The position numbers and the translations under genes are program-made. From Streptomyces camelliae (GTDB lineage: Bacteria; Actinomycetota; Actinomycetes; Streptomycetales; Streptomycetaceae): 64,000 bases of DNA. The first letter of the stretch is position 1, and every line of letters starts with the position of its first letter. Positions 50,736-59,855 of this stretch are shown here, piece by piece. The stretch is taken from assembly GCF_027625935.1 (NCBI RefSeq), contig NZ_CP115300.1, positions 7,192,001 through 7,256,000 on the forward strand, written 5' to 3'. The notes beneath the pieces were generated by a model. The model saw only the letters and a program-made list of their open reading frames with translations, was not told the DNA's origin and did no database searches.

Positions 50736-51420
50736 ATGCCGACGCCTGCCCTCGCCGCCGCGCTCGCGGACATCGAGACCGTGTTCAACGGGTTCGCGAG
50801 CCCGCACGAGACCGGCTGCGGCCGCTGCCACCTCCCCGAGGAGACCGCGTACCTGCGCACGCCGTACGTGCGTGTGCCCCTGGGCGTGGTGGACATGCAC
50901 GGGCGATGGCCGACGGCACCCTGGAGAGCGTCGGCTGGGGGTGGAACGGCCTGAGCCGGGTGGACCGGTACTCCTGGCCGGCCGAACAGGCCTCGGCCGT
51001 GGAGGCGTTCGTCCTCGCCTGGTGGCAGGACGTGCTCGCCGCTTCCGAGCCGCCATATCCCGTCGCGGACGTCTTCGAGACCTGCGCCGCGATCCTGCGC
51101 ACCATGACCCCGCTGCTCGACCGGTGGGAGGCACATCCCGTCGCCGACACCCACCTCGTCGGCTGCGCGGACTCCTGGCTGTACGACCTGATGAGCGACG
51201 GGTGCCGTTCGCCTGGTGGGACCGGGACGACGAGGCCGCCGGCGTCGCCGAACTCCAGTCCTGGCCGGCCCGTCACGCGCCCGCCCGTCTGCGGGCGCTG
51301 GGGAAAGCCGACCTGGCGCAACGTGCCGAGCTGCTCGGCCTGCCCGATGACGACCGCTGGAACGATCCGTACGGGGCCAGTCCTTCCGCCACCGGCCGAG
51401 CGGGCCAGGTCCGTCACATG
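50736..51420 (+). pseudogene. frameshifted streptomycete protein of unknown function
   Basis: Three consecutive stretches in different frames read as one protein: frame 1 from ATG 50736 (MPTPALAAALADIETVFNGF, CGRCHLPEETAYLRTPYVRV), frame 2 from about 50906 (ADGTLESVGWGWNGLSRVDR, EAFVLAWWQDVLAAS), frame 3 from about 51202 (VPFAWWDRDDEAAGVAELQS). All three show strong third-position GC. From memory intact relatives are colinear with about 25-30 more residues at the first junction, so that junction is probably a deletion plus frameshift. The second shift is at about 51200-51206. No stop follows in the last frame before the next gene. Confidence 0.7.
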
Positions 51421-51495
51421 TCACACACAGCCAACCGCAGGGGTGCGGCATCCCCCCAGCGCACCCCCGGACCGGCCCCCGTTGCATCGCACTGC

Positions 51496-52098
51496 TCAGG
51501 CCGACATCAGCAGCGCCCCCCGGCGGGCGTACTCCAGCGCCTGCGGGGTCAGCACGGGGCGCGGGACGAGGATTCCGCAGTCCGTGCAGACCGGGCCGGA
51601 GGACGGCTCGTGGTCCAGGTCGTGGCGCCAGATCAGACGGTCCGCGCCGCACACGGGGCAGCACGTGCCCGGTGTGCGCTCCAGGGCGGTGATCAGGCGG
51701 CGCAGTACGTCCGCCAGGGGCTCGTGCGGGTGCAGCCGTGGGTCGTCGCACCAGGCGACCCCGAAGCCGCCCCAGGTCAGCCGGTGCCAGTCGTCCACGC
51801 TGCCCGGCCGGCGGAGCCCGTCGTGCTTCTCCTTCCTGCGCCGCTCGGTGAAGTCGGTCTCGTAGGCGAGCCAGACGGAACGGGCCTCCTCCAGCTCCTC
51901 CAGTGCGGCCACGAGCCGCGCCGGGTCGGGGGAGCGGTCCTCCGGGCCGAAGCCCGCCCGGGAGCACAGATGGTCCCAGGTCGCCCGATGCCCGTAAGGG
52001 GCGAACTTCTCAAGGCACTTGCGCAGCGAGTACCGCCGCAGTGCCAGATCGCAGTCCGGATCGCGTACCTGTCTCGCCAGACTCCGGAAACCGGCCAT
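51496..52098 (-). CDS. hypothetical protein with C-terminal zinc ribbon
   Basis: 200 residues. The N-terminal two thirds are alpha-helical and charged (ARLVAALEELEEARSVWLAY, ETDFTERRRKEKHDGLRRP). The C terminus has a CPVCG knuckle and a CTDCG knuckle, a probable zinc ribbon. I do not recognise the family; similar proteins occur as hypotheticals in Streptomyces. It stands alone between a pseudogene and the penicillin acylase gene. Confidence 0.7.
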   Translation of the reverse strand: MAGFRSLARQVRDPDCDLALRRYSLRKCLEKFAPYGHRATWDHLCSRAGFGPEDRSPDPARLVAALEELEEARSVWLAYETDFTERRRKEKHDGLRRPGSVDDWHRLTWGGFGVAWCDDPRLHPHEPLADVLRRLITALERTPGTCCPVCGADRLIWRHDLDHEPSSGPVCTDCGILVPRPVLTPQALEYARRGALLMSA

Positions 52099-52328
52099 CG
52101 CCCTGCACCTCCGTCACACCTGCACCTGTACTTCGGTCACTTCGGCGTCGTCGCACGGACGTCGTCGAGTAGACGTATCGACAGGCGATTCGGCTCCATC
52201 TCTTCGCGTGCTCTTCTCGCGTATGCCTCTTGGCCGTTCGCGGCGGCTCCAAAAAGTGACGCATGTTCATCTTCAAACTCGGGGATACCGGCGGTAACGT
52301 TCGCGCACCCCCGGCGCTAGGAGCTGCC

Positions 52329-55115
52329 ATGCCACGGCGTACCCCACGTACCGCCCTTGACAGACTGAGAACGTCCCGCCCCTTCACCAGGTTCCTGAAG
52401 ACCGCCTCGATCTGCGTCCTCGTAGGCGGCTTGCTCTCTCCCCTCACCCAGACGGCGTCCGCCGCCACGGCCGCCGCCTCGAACGACTACTGCGGTGGCC
52501 AGTGCTCGGACATCCTGCCGCCCGGCGAGAACGGCAACGCGACGCTGGCGCAGATCCTGCTCAACCAGGCCTTCGGCACCCAGCCTTCGCACGCCGAGGA
52601 CCAGCTCGGCCCGTACGCCAGCCTGGCCACCGGTTACAAGGGCCTGACCGACGCCACGATCAACAACTTCTTCAACGACTCCTCGTTCGGCGTCCCGTCC
52701 GACCAGGTCGCCTCCACCGAGAACCCGGGCGGGCGCAGCGACGTGACGATCGTCCGGGACAAGAAGACCGGTGTGCCACACATCACAGGTACGACCCGGT
52801 ACGGCACCGAGTACGGCGCCGGATTCGCCGCGGCCGAGGACCGGCTGTGGCTGATGGACGTCTTCCGGCACGTCGGCCGGGGCCAGCTGACCTCCTTCGC
52901 CGGCGGCGCGGCCGCCAACCAGGGCCTGGAGCAGGAGTTCTACCGCAACGCGCCGTACACCGAGGCCGACCTCCAGGCGCAGATCGACAACGCCGTCGCG
53001 AAGAACGGCACCCGCGGTCAGCAGGCTCTCGCCGACGCCAATGCCTACCTCGACGGCATCAACGCGTACATCGACGCCTCCGACAGCGGCCGTTACTTCC
53101 CCGGCGAGTACGTCCTGACCGGGCACAAGGACGCGATCACCAACGCCGGCACCATAAACCACTTCAAGATCACCGACCTGGTCGCGCTGGCCTCGGTCAT
53201 CGGCTCGCTCTTCGGCTCCGGCGGAGGCGGCGAGGTCGACAACGCCATCTCACTGATCGCCGCGCAGGCCAAGTACGGCGTCGAGGAGGGCACCAAGGTC
53301 TGGGAGTCCTTCCGCGAGCGCAACGACCCCGAGGCCGTGCTGACCGTCCACGACGGCCAGAGCTTCCCGTACGGCGGCAAGCCGGACACCGCCAAGGGCG
53401 AGGCCCTGCCCGACGCCGGCTCGGTCACCCAGGAACCGCTCGTCTACGACCGCACGGGCAGCGCGACCACCGCGGCCGCCAAGAGCACCTCCGCCGGCGC
53501 CGCGAAGACCACGCTCAGCTCCGCCCACCGCGGCATGTCCAACGCCCTTGTGGTGAGCGGCAAGTACACCGCGAGCGGGCATCCGATCGCCGTCTTCGGA
53601 CCGCAGACCGGCTACTTCGCCCCGCAGCTGCTCATGCTCCAGGAGATCCAGGGCCCGGGCATCAGCGCGCGCGGCGCCTCCTTCGCGGGCCTGAGCATGT
53701 ACGTCGAACTCGGCCGCGGCCAGGACTACTCGTGGTCCGCGACCACCTCCGGCCAGGACATCATCGACACCTACGCCGTCGAGCTGTGCCAGGACGACTA
53801 CCACTACCTATACCACGGCACCTGCACGGCCATGGACGAGGTCGAGCAGAAGAACTCCTGGTCACCGACCACGGCCGACAGCACCCCGGCCGGGTCGTAC
53901 ACCATGCGCGTGTGGCGCACGAAGTACGGCCCGGTGGAGTACCGCGCGACCGTCGGCGGCAAGAAGGTCGCCTACACCACGCTGCGCTCGTCGTATCTGC
54001 ACGAGGCCGACTCGATCATCGGCTTCCAGATGCTGAACGACCCCGGCTTCGTCAAGGGCCCGCAGGACTTCCAGAGCGCGGCCCAGCACATCAACTACAC
54101 CTTCAACTGGTTCTACGCCGACTCTCAGCACACCGCGTACTACAACAGCGGTGACAACCCGGTCCGGGCCGCCGGCGTCGACGCCGAGTTCCCGGTCTGG
54201 GCACAAGCGGCGTACGAGTGGCAGAACTGGGACCCGGCCACCAACACGGCCGACTACACCCCGGCCTCCGCCCACCCCAACTCCGTCGACCAGGACTACT
54301 ACATCTCCTGGAACAACAAGCAGGCCAAGGACTACACGACCGCGTCCTGGGGCGACGGCTCGGTGCACCGCGGCAATCTGCTGGAGGACCGGGTGAAGAA
54401 GCTGGTCGCGGCTGGCGGGGTGACCCGGACCAAGCTGGTGCAGGCCATGGCGGACGCGGCCCTCGCCGACCTGCGCGCCGAGGACGTACTGCCGAAGCTG
54501 CTCAAGGTGATCAACTCCTCGCCGGTGACCGACTCCACCGCCGCCGACGCGGTGAACAAGCTCCAGGCGTGGGTCACCGCGGGCGCCAAGCGCACGGAGA
54601 CCTCGGCGGGCTCGAAGACGTACGCCAACGCCGACGCGATCCGCATCCTGGACGCCTGGTGGCCGCTGCTGGTCAAGGCGGAGTTCGAACCGGGCCTCGG
54701 CAGCGACCTCTACACCGACCTCACCAGCAACCTGTCCGTCGACGAGGCCCCGTCCGCCGGACACGGCCCGACCGGCTCGCACGCCGGAAGCTCCTTCCAG
54801 TACGGCTGGTGGAGCTATGTCGACAAGGACATCCGGGCCGTGCTCGGGGAGAACGTGCAGGGCGGGCTCGCCGAGAAGTACTGCGGCGGAGGTGACCTCG
54901 GCTCCTGCCGGGACATCCTGATCAGCACCCTGAAGCAGGCGGCCGGCACCAGCGCGTCCACGGTCTACCCCGGGGACTCCCTGTGCTCGGCCGGCGACCA
55001 GTGGTGCGCCGACTCGATCGTCCAGCGCACCCTGGGCGGTATCAAGCACGGCAACATCAGCTGGCAGAACCGGCCGACCTTCCAGCAGGTGGTGGAGTAC
55101 ACCTCACATCGGTGA
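52329..55115 (+). CDS. secreted penicillin acylase family Ntn hydrolase
   Basis: 928 residues. A signal peptide (hydrophobic SICVLVGGLLSPL, cleavage near ASA|ATA, residue 46) leads to the alpha chain (VTIVRDKKTGVPHITGTT, GFAAAEDRLWLMDVFRHV), a spacer and the beta chain beginning at Ser404 in GMSNALVVSGKYTASGHPIA. That serine becomes the N-terminal nucleophile after autocleavage. Late motifs YTFNWFYADSQHTAYYNSGD and SWNNKQAKDYTTAS match the family. Substrates can be beta-lactams, acyl-homoserine lactones, or lipopeptide acyl groups; not assignable. Length is within the larger streptomycete subgroup. Confidence 0.92.
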   Translation: MPRRTPRTALDRLRTSRPFTRFLKTASICVLVGGLLSPLTQTASAATAAASNDYCGGQCSDILPPGENGNATLAQILLNQAFGTQPSHAEDQLGPYASLATGYKGLTDATINNFFNDSSFGVPSDQVASTENPGGRSDVTIVRDKKTGVPHITGTTRYGTEYGAGFAAAEDRLWLMDVFRHVGRGQLTSFAGGAAANQGLEQEFYRNAPYTEADLQAQIDNAVAKNGTRGQQALADANAYLDGINAYIDASDSGRYFPGEYVLTGHKDAITNAGTINHFKITDLVALASVIGSLFGSGGGGEVDNAISLIAAQAKYGVEEGTKVWESFRERNDPEAVLTVHDGQSFPYGGKPDTAKGEALPDAGSVTQEPLVYDRTGSATTAAAKSTSAGAAKTTLSSAHRGMSNALVVSGKYTASGHPIAVFGPQTGYFAPQLLMLQEIQGPGISARGASFAGLSMYVELGRGQDYSWSATTSGQDIIDTYAVELCQDDYHYLYHGTCTAMDEVEQKNSWSPTTADSTPAGSYTMRVWRTKYGPVEYRATVGGKKVAYTTLRSSYLHEADSIIGFQMLNDPGFVKGPQDFQSAAQHINYTFNWFYADSQHTAYYNSGDNPVRAAGVDAEFPVWAQAAYEWQNWDPATNTADYTPASAHPNSVDQDYYISWNNKQAKDYTTASWGDGSVHRGNLLEDRVKKLVAAGGVTRTKLVQAMADAALADLRAEDVLPKLLKVINSSPVTDSTAADAVNKLQAWVTAGAKRTETSAGSKTYANADAIRILDAWWPLLVKAEFEPGLGSDLYTDLTSNLSVDEAPSAGHGPTGSHAGSSFQYGWWSYVDKDIRAVLGENVQGGLAEKYCGGGDLGSCRDILISTLKQAAGTSASTVYPGDSLCSAGDQWCADSIVQRTLGGIKHGNISWQNRPTFQQVVEYTSHR

Positions 55116-55139
55116 ACCGGCACCGGCGGCGGGCCGGGC

Positions 55140-56426
55140 TCAGGTGATACGGCCCGCCGTCAGGATCACCCTCGCCAGTTCGGGGTGCACGATGTCGCTG
55201 TGCGCCCCGGTCGGCGGGCCGCCCCGGCACACGACCGAGGCCGCGTCCACGTTCACGCACCCCGACGCGGGCAGGGAGCCGTTCAGCGCCGCCGCGAGGT
55301 CCAGCCGCGCCGTCCCCGGCACCGCCTGCACCCCGTCGTGCCCCATGGCGCCCCACTCCGGCCCCAGCACGGCCGCGATCTCGCTGCCCACGCACGAGCG
55401 GTCGTCCCCGGACAGCCGGGAGGCCAGGGGATAGAACGTGCCGAGCGCCTGGTCGAAGTGCGAGTGGCAGCACACCAGCGGCCCGTCGATCCGCCGCTGC
55501 TGGTCCTTCAGCGCGCCCGCCTTGTCCGGAGCCTGGGGCACCTGCTCCGCGAACGCGTAGTGCGAGAAGGCGCCCTGCAGCAGCGTCACCGACTTCACCG
55601 TACGCACCCCGTCGGGCAGCCCGCGCAGCGCGAACGACACCAGCCGGCCGCCGAAGCTGTGCCCCGCCAGATGCACCCGCACCCCGGGCGCCGCCCCGGC
55701 CAGCTTCCCGAGCGCCGGCCCGAGCCCCTGCTCGCCGACGGTCCCGGCGCGCCGCTTCATCGTGTAGTACGTCGCCTGCCGCAGCAGCTCCTTGGCGCCC
55801 TCCCAGGGATTCGGGAGGCTGAACCCCTCGGACCCCTCGGGCCCCTGGACCGACGCGAGCGCCTCCGCGAACTCCTGGCACGCCGTCGCCGGGTCCTCGG
55901 TGAACACACCCGGCTCGCCCTCCTCCTCCGTGTCGGCCACACCGGCGGGCCGCTCCCCGTCGATCAGCTGCCGCACCAGCCGCCCGAACTGTGCCAACCC
56001 CTGGGCGCCGTCCGGCCGTCGGTCGAGCATCCCGGCCAACTGATCGATCAGGGCCGTCCGGTCCGGGAACACCGCCCGCAGTGCACGCCGGGTGTCCTCG
56101 TCCAGTGCCCCCGCCGCCACCGTGGCGGTCGGCTTCGGGAAGTCCGGGATCGGCTCGTCGCTGAAGCGCATCGACGGCCAGATCACGCCCACGTACCCGA
56201 TACGGGCCTTCGGCGCGAGCCCCGGGATCGGGGCGAAGAACCGGCGGTACAGCGCGGTCGCGCCCGAACGGTCGTTGTTCCAGCCGTGGGCGAAGACGAT
56301 CAGGTCACGGACGCCTTGCTCCGTGACCTGCGCCACCAGCTGGTCGCGCTCGGAGGCGTCCACGTCCCCGTCCGCGTCGAAGGTCAGCTCCCAGTAGGGA
56401 GTCACACTCATCCCAGGATCCGCCAT
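55140..56426 (-). CDS. alpha/beta hydrolase, putative serine esterase
   Basis: 428 residues with a GX-SXG nucleophile elbow GHSFGG and an early oxyanion strand DLIVFAHGWNNDRSGA. A His near the end (AHSDIVHPELA) and HSHFDQALGTFYP could supply the acid/base. There is no signal peptide. Streptomycetes have such cytoplasmic serine esterases of unknown substrate. ATG 56426 is chosen; 56411 is possible. It converges on the penicillin acylase gene with a 24-base gap. Confidence 0.8.
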   Translation of the reverse strand: MADPGMSVTPYWELTFDADGDVDASERDQLVAQVTEQGVRDLIVFAHGWNNDRSGATALYRRFFAPIPGLAPKARIGYVGVIWPSMRFSDEPIPDFPKPTATVAAGALDEDTRRALRAVFPDRTALIDQLAGMLDRRPDGAQGLAQFGRLVRQLIDGERPAGVADTEEEGEPGVFTEDPATACQEFAEALASVQGPEGSEGFSLPNPWEGAKELLRQATYYTMKRRAGTVGEQGLGPALGKLAGAAPGVRVHLAGHSFGGRLVSFALRGLPDGVRTVKSVTLLQGAFSHYAFAEQVPQAPDKAGALKDQQRRIDGPLVCCHSHFDQALGTFYPLASRLSGDDRSCVGSEIAAVLGPEWGAMGHDGVQAVPGTARLDLAAALNGSLPASGCVNVDAASVVCRGGPPTGAHSDIVHPELARVILTAGRIT

Positions 56427-56735
56427 GCCAGGCTCCCTCGTCTTCCCGGAAACGGCGCGTGACGATGGGTCACGGACGCATCGTCCTGCTCCGGGACAAC
56501 GTTGGCCATACACCGCGCTTCACCTGTACAGGAGACAACCCTTTCGAGTCCGCCGGAACGCGGCCGGTCCGTCCCGCCAGGCATCGGTCACCTCGTCGGT
56601 GCTCGCCCCGGCGTGACGTCGGCGGGGTCGGTGGCGATGGTGGGGACGGTTGCCCTTCCCTCATACATACCGACTGGTTAGTCTGGGCCGGTCAGAGCCG
56701 ATGCGCGCCGCGCGAAGTCGTGTCGAAGGAGACCG
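56427..56735. other. 309-base divergent intergenic region
   Basis: It separates the leftward hydrolase gene from the rightward SDR operon. No gene is seen. The only clear element is the class C operator-like site at 56667-56684, and AAGGAGA at about 56725 is the SDR gene RBS. The half next to the hydrolase gene shows nothing I can name. Confidence 0.6.
56667..56684. promoter_or_regulatory. operator class C (upstream of SDR operon)
   Basis: ATACCGACTGGTTAGTCT, an imperfect palindrome around CCGACTGGTTAG; 14 of 18 bases match the perfect-core site at 62140-62157. Located 52 bases before the SDR start. Confidence 0.55.
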
Positions 56736-57509
56736 ATGGTGGAAGCCGTGCAGGATGCGGGAGTGGTCGTCACGGGGGCGGGCGGGGGGATCGGGGCCGC
56801 GTTGGCCCGGCGGTTCGCCGCCGAGGGGGCGCGGGTCGTGGTCAACGACCTGGACGCCGAGAGGGCGAAGGCGGTCGCCGAGGAGATCGGCGGGATCGCC
56901 GTGCCCGGTGACGCCTCCGCGATCGTCGGCGACGCGCGGGACGCGCTCGGCGGCACTGTCGACGTCTACTGCGCGAACGCCGGGGTCGCCTTCGAGGACG
57001 GCGGCGCGGGCGGGACGTTCGACGAGAAGTCGTGGGCCGTGTCCTGGGACGTCAACGTGATGGCGCACGTCCGCGCGGCCCATGAACTGCTGCCGGACTG
57101 GCTGGAGCGCGGGAGCGGCCGGTTCGTGGCCACCGTGTCGGCCGCCGGGCTGCTCACCATGATCGGCGCCCCGTCCTACAGCGTCACCAAGCACGGCGCC
57201 TACGCCTTCGCCGAGTGGCTGTCGCTGACGTACCGCCACCGGGGCCTGAAGGTGCACGCGATCTGTCCGCAGGGCGTGCGCACGGACATGCTGGCCGCGA
57301 CCGGCAGCGCCGGGGAGCTGGTGCTCCAGCCGACCGCGATCGAGCCGGACACCGTCGCGGACGCCCTGTTCCAGGGCATCGAGGAGGACCGCTTCCTGAT
57401 CCTGCCGCACCCCGAGGTGGCCGGGTACTACCAGGCGCGCGCCGCCACCCCCGACCGCTGGCTGGCCGGCATGAACCACATCCAGCAGAAGTGGGAGGAG
57501 GCCCGGTGA
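56736..57509 (+). CDS. short-chain dehydrogenase/reductase
   Basis: 257 residues. NAD(P) motif VTGAGGGIGAALARRF, acidic VVNDLDAERA pointing to NAD(H), NNAG-equivalent CANAGVAF, catalytic Ser in VATVSAAGL and YSVTKHG for Tyr/Lys. It oxidises or reduces a hydroxyacyl or alcohol intermediate. First gene of an operon with the acyl-CoA ligase and TetR; the stop overlaps the ligase start (GTGA). Confidence 0.93.
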   Translation: MVEAVQDAGVVVTGAGGGIGAALARRFAAEGARVVVNDLDAERAKAVAEEIGGIAVPGDASAIVGDARDALGGTVDVYCANAGVAFEDGGAGGTFDEKSWAVSWDVNVMAHVRAAHELLPDWLERGSGRFVATVSAAGLLTMIGAPSYSVTKHGAYAFAEWLSLTYRHRGLKVHAICPQGVRTDMLAATGSAGELVLQPTAIEPDTVADALFQGIEEDRFLILPHPEVAGYYQARAATPDRWLAGMNHIQQKWEEAR

Positions 57510-59173
57510 GCACCCTCCGCTACGCCGACCGGCCCTGGCTGGCGCTCCTCGACGACGTCCAGCGCGGCCCCATCGACCCCGCCGACTCCCTGGTGCACGC
57601 GCTGCGCACCGCCGTAGCCGAGGCCCCCGACCGCACCTTCCTCGCCTACTTCGACGCCCGGCTGAGCTACCGCGAGGTGGACCAGCTGAGCGACTCCGTC
57701 GCCGCCCACCTCGCGGCGCGCGGACTGGAGCGCGGGGACCGGGTGGCCGTGCTGCTGCAGAACTCCCCGCACTTCGTGCTCGCCCTGCTCGGCGCCTGGA
57801 AGGCGGGCGCGACCGTCGTCCCGGTCAACCCCATGTACAAGTCGGCCGAGGTGGGGCACGTCCTGCGGGACGGCGAGGTGACCGCGCTGGTCTGCTCCGA
57901 CCGGGCCTGGGAGTCGTATCTGCGCGAGACCGCCGAGGGATCGCCGGTGCGGATCGTACTCACCGGGTGCGAGCTGGACTTCCAGACACGCGACGACGCG
58001 CGCGTGCTCGGGTTCGAGCGGCTGCCTCAGGCGGCGGACGCCGACGACCTGGTCGTAGTGGCGCGGCAGGGCGGTACGGCGCCCGAGGGCCGCGACCCGC
58101 GCCCCGAGGACATCGCCCTGATCAGCTACACCTCCGGCACCAGCGGCACGCCCAAGGGCGCCACCAACACGCACGCCAACATCATGCACAACGCCGAGCG
58201 GCAGAGCACCGGGCTCGGGCTGCCCGAGGCGCCCGTCTACTACGCGCTCGCGCCGCTGTTCCACATCACCGGCATGGTCTGCCAGTTCGGTGCCTGCCTG
58301 AACAGCGCGGGCACCCTGGTGCTCACCTTCCGCTTCGAACCCGGACTCGTCCTGGAGGCGTTCGCCGAGCACCGTCCGCACTACACGGTCGGTCCCGCCA
58401 CCGCCTTCATGGCGCTGGCCGCCCACCCGGACGTCACCCCCGGGCACTTCGCCTCCTTCGTGAACATCTCCTCGGGCGGCGCCCCCGTGCCGCCGGCCCT
58501 GGTGGAGGGGTTCCGGGAGCGCTTCGGGCCGTACATCAGGGTCGGCTACGGCCTCACCGAGTGCACCGCTCCCTGCGCCTCCGTCCCGCCCGGCCTGGAG
58601 GCGCCCGTGGACCCCGTCTCCGGGACGCTGTCGGTGGGCCTGCCCGGCGCCGACACGCTCGTGCGGATCGTGGACGAGCAGGGCGAGGAGGTGCCGTTCG
58701 GGGAGCAGGGCGAGATCGCCGTACGCGGCCCGCAGGTGATCCCCGGCTACTGGCGGCGCCCGGACGCCACCGCCGAGACCTTCCCCGGCGGCGAGCTGCG
58801 CACCGGCGACATCGGCTTCATGGACGCCCAGGGCTGGCTGTACGTCGTCGACCGCAAGAAGGACATGATCAACGCGTCCGGCTTCAAGGTGTGGCCGCGC
58901 GAGGTCGAGGACGTGCTCTACACCCACCCGGCGGTGCGGGAGGCGGCCGTCGTCGGCGTTCCCGACGGCTATCGTGGCGAGACCGTCAAGGCGTACATCA
59001 GCCTGCGTCCGGGTGCCGAGACGGACCCGGATGAACTCGCGGTGTACTGCAAGGAGAGACTTGCGGCTTATAAGTACCCGCGTCAGGTGGAGATCCTGCC
59101 CGACCTGCCCAAGACGGCGAGTGGCAAGATCCTCCGTCGGGAACTGCGTTCCCGCGCGCGCGACAACGATTGA
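57506..59173 (+). CDS. acyl-CoA synthetase (AMP-forming)
   Basis: 555 residues. P-loop YTSGTSGTPKG, A5 GYGLTECTAP, A7 LRTGDIGF, A8 DRKKDMINASGFKVWP and A10 PKTASGKILRREL are intact. It activates a fatty or other carboxylic acid as acyl-AMP and then acyl-CoA. The GTG at 57506 is coupled to the SDR. The later genes of the same regulon (acyl-CoA dehydrogenase, kinase) would act on the product. Confidence 0.94.
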   Translation: MSTLRYADRPWLALLDDVQRGPIDPADSLVHALRTAVAEAPDRTFLAYFDARLSYREVDQLSDSVAAHLAARGLERGDRVAVLLQNSPHFVLALLGAWKAGATVVPVNPMYKSAEVGHVLRDGEVTALVCSDRAWESYLRETAEGSPVRIVLTGCELDFQTRDDARVLGFERLPQAADADDLVVVARQGGTAPEGRDPRPEDIALISYTSGTSGTPKGATNTHANIMHNAERQSTGLGLPEAPVYYALAPLFHITGMVCQFGACLNSAGTLVLTFRFEPGLVLEAFAEHRPHYTVGPATAFMALAAHPDVTPGHFASFVNISSGGAPVPPALVEGFRERFGPYIRVGYGLTECTAPCASVPPGLEAPVDPVSGTLSVGLPGADTLVRIVDEQGEEVPFGEQGEIAVRGPQVIPGYWRRPDATAETFPGGELRTGDIGFMDAQGWLYVVDRKKDMINASGFKVWPREVEDVLYTHPAVREAAVVGVPDGYRGETVKAYISLRPGAETDPDELAVYCKERLAAYKYPRQVEILPDLPKTASGKILRRELRSRARDND

Positions 59174-59199
59174 GCATCACGGAAAGGCAGGTGGCGGCA

Positions 59200-59793
59200 G
59201 TGCCCAGGACGACGGACGGGGACGGGACACCCGTCCCGCAGCGGCTGCTGGCCGCCGCCACCCGGCTCTTCGCGGAGCAGGGCTACGACCGCACCTCGGT
59301 GCAGGAGATCGTGGAGGCGGCCGGCGTCACCAAGGGGGCGCTGTACCACTACTTCGGCTCCAAGGACGACCTCCTGCACGAGGTGTACGCGCGCGTGCTG
59401 CGCCTCCAGCAGGAGCGGCTCGACCACTTCGCCGACATGGACGCGCCGGTCGAGCAGCGCCTGCGGGGCGCCGCGGCGGACGTGGTCGTCACGACGATCG
59501 AGAACCTCGACGACGCGATGATCTTCTTCCGCTCGATGCACCACCTGAGCCCGGAGAAGAGCAAGCAGGTCCGCGCCGAGCGCCGGCGCTACCACGAGCG
59601 GTTCCGCGCGCTGATCGAGGAGGGCCAGAAGGAGGGCGTCTTCTCCACGGCGACCCCGGCCGACCTGGTCGTGGACTACCACTTCGGCTCCGTCCACCAT
59701 CTGTCGACCTGGTACCGCCCGGACGGCCCGCTCACCCCGCAGCAGGTCGCCGACCACCTCGCCGACCTGCTGCTGCGGGCGCTGCGGCCGTAG
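59200..59793 (+). CDS. TetR regulator, predicted binder of operator class C
   Basis: 197 residues from GTG 59200 (PRTTDGDGTPVPQRLLAAAT), with helix-turn-helix QGYDRTSVQEIVEAAG, VTKGALYHYFGSKDDLLHEV. The frame is open back to a TTG at 59170 overlapping the ligase stop (TTGA), which could be the start instead; AGGTGG sits before the GTG. The ligand domain is of the FadR/acyl-CoA-responsive type. Last gene of the SDR-ligase operon. Confidence 0.87.
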   Translation: MPRTTDGDGTPVPQRLLAAATRLFAEQGYDRTSVQEIVEAAGVTKGALYHYFGSKDDLLHEVYARVLRLQQERLDHFADMDAPVEQRLRGAAADVVVTTIENLDDAMIFFRSMHHLSPEKSKQVRAERRRYHERFRALIEEGQKEGVFSTATPADLVVDYHFGSVHHLSTWYRPDGPLTPQQVADHLADLLLRALRP

Positions 59794-59810
59794 CGTCGGC
59801 CGGCTGTGCG

Positions 59811-59846
59811 GGTAAGGGGCGCTCGCCGTGGCAAGCGCCCCTTACC
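59811..59846. terminator. bidirectional terminator hairpin, 13 bp
   Basis: GGTAAGGGGCGCT (59811-59823) and AGCGCCCCTTACC (59834-59846) pair perfectly across a 10-base loop; GTCGTTTTCTT follows, a U tract for the rightward direction. It lies between the convergent TetR and acyl-CoA dehydrogenase genes. Confidence 0.9.
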
Positions 59847-59855
59847 GTCGTTTTC

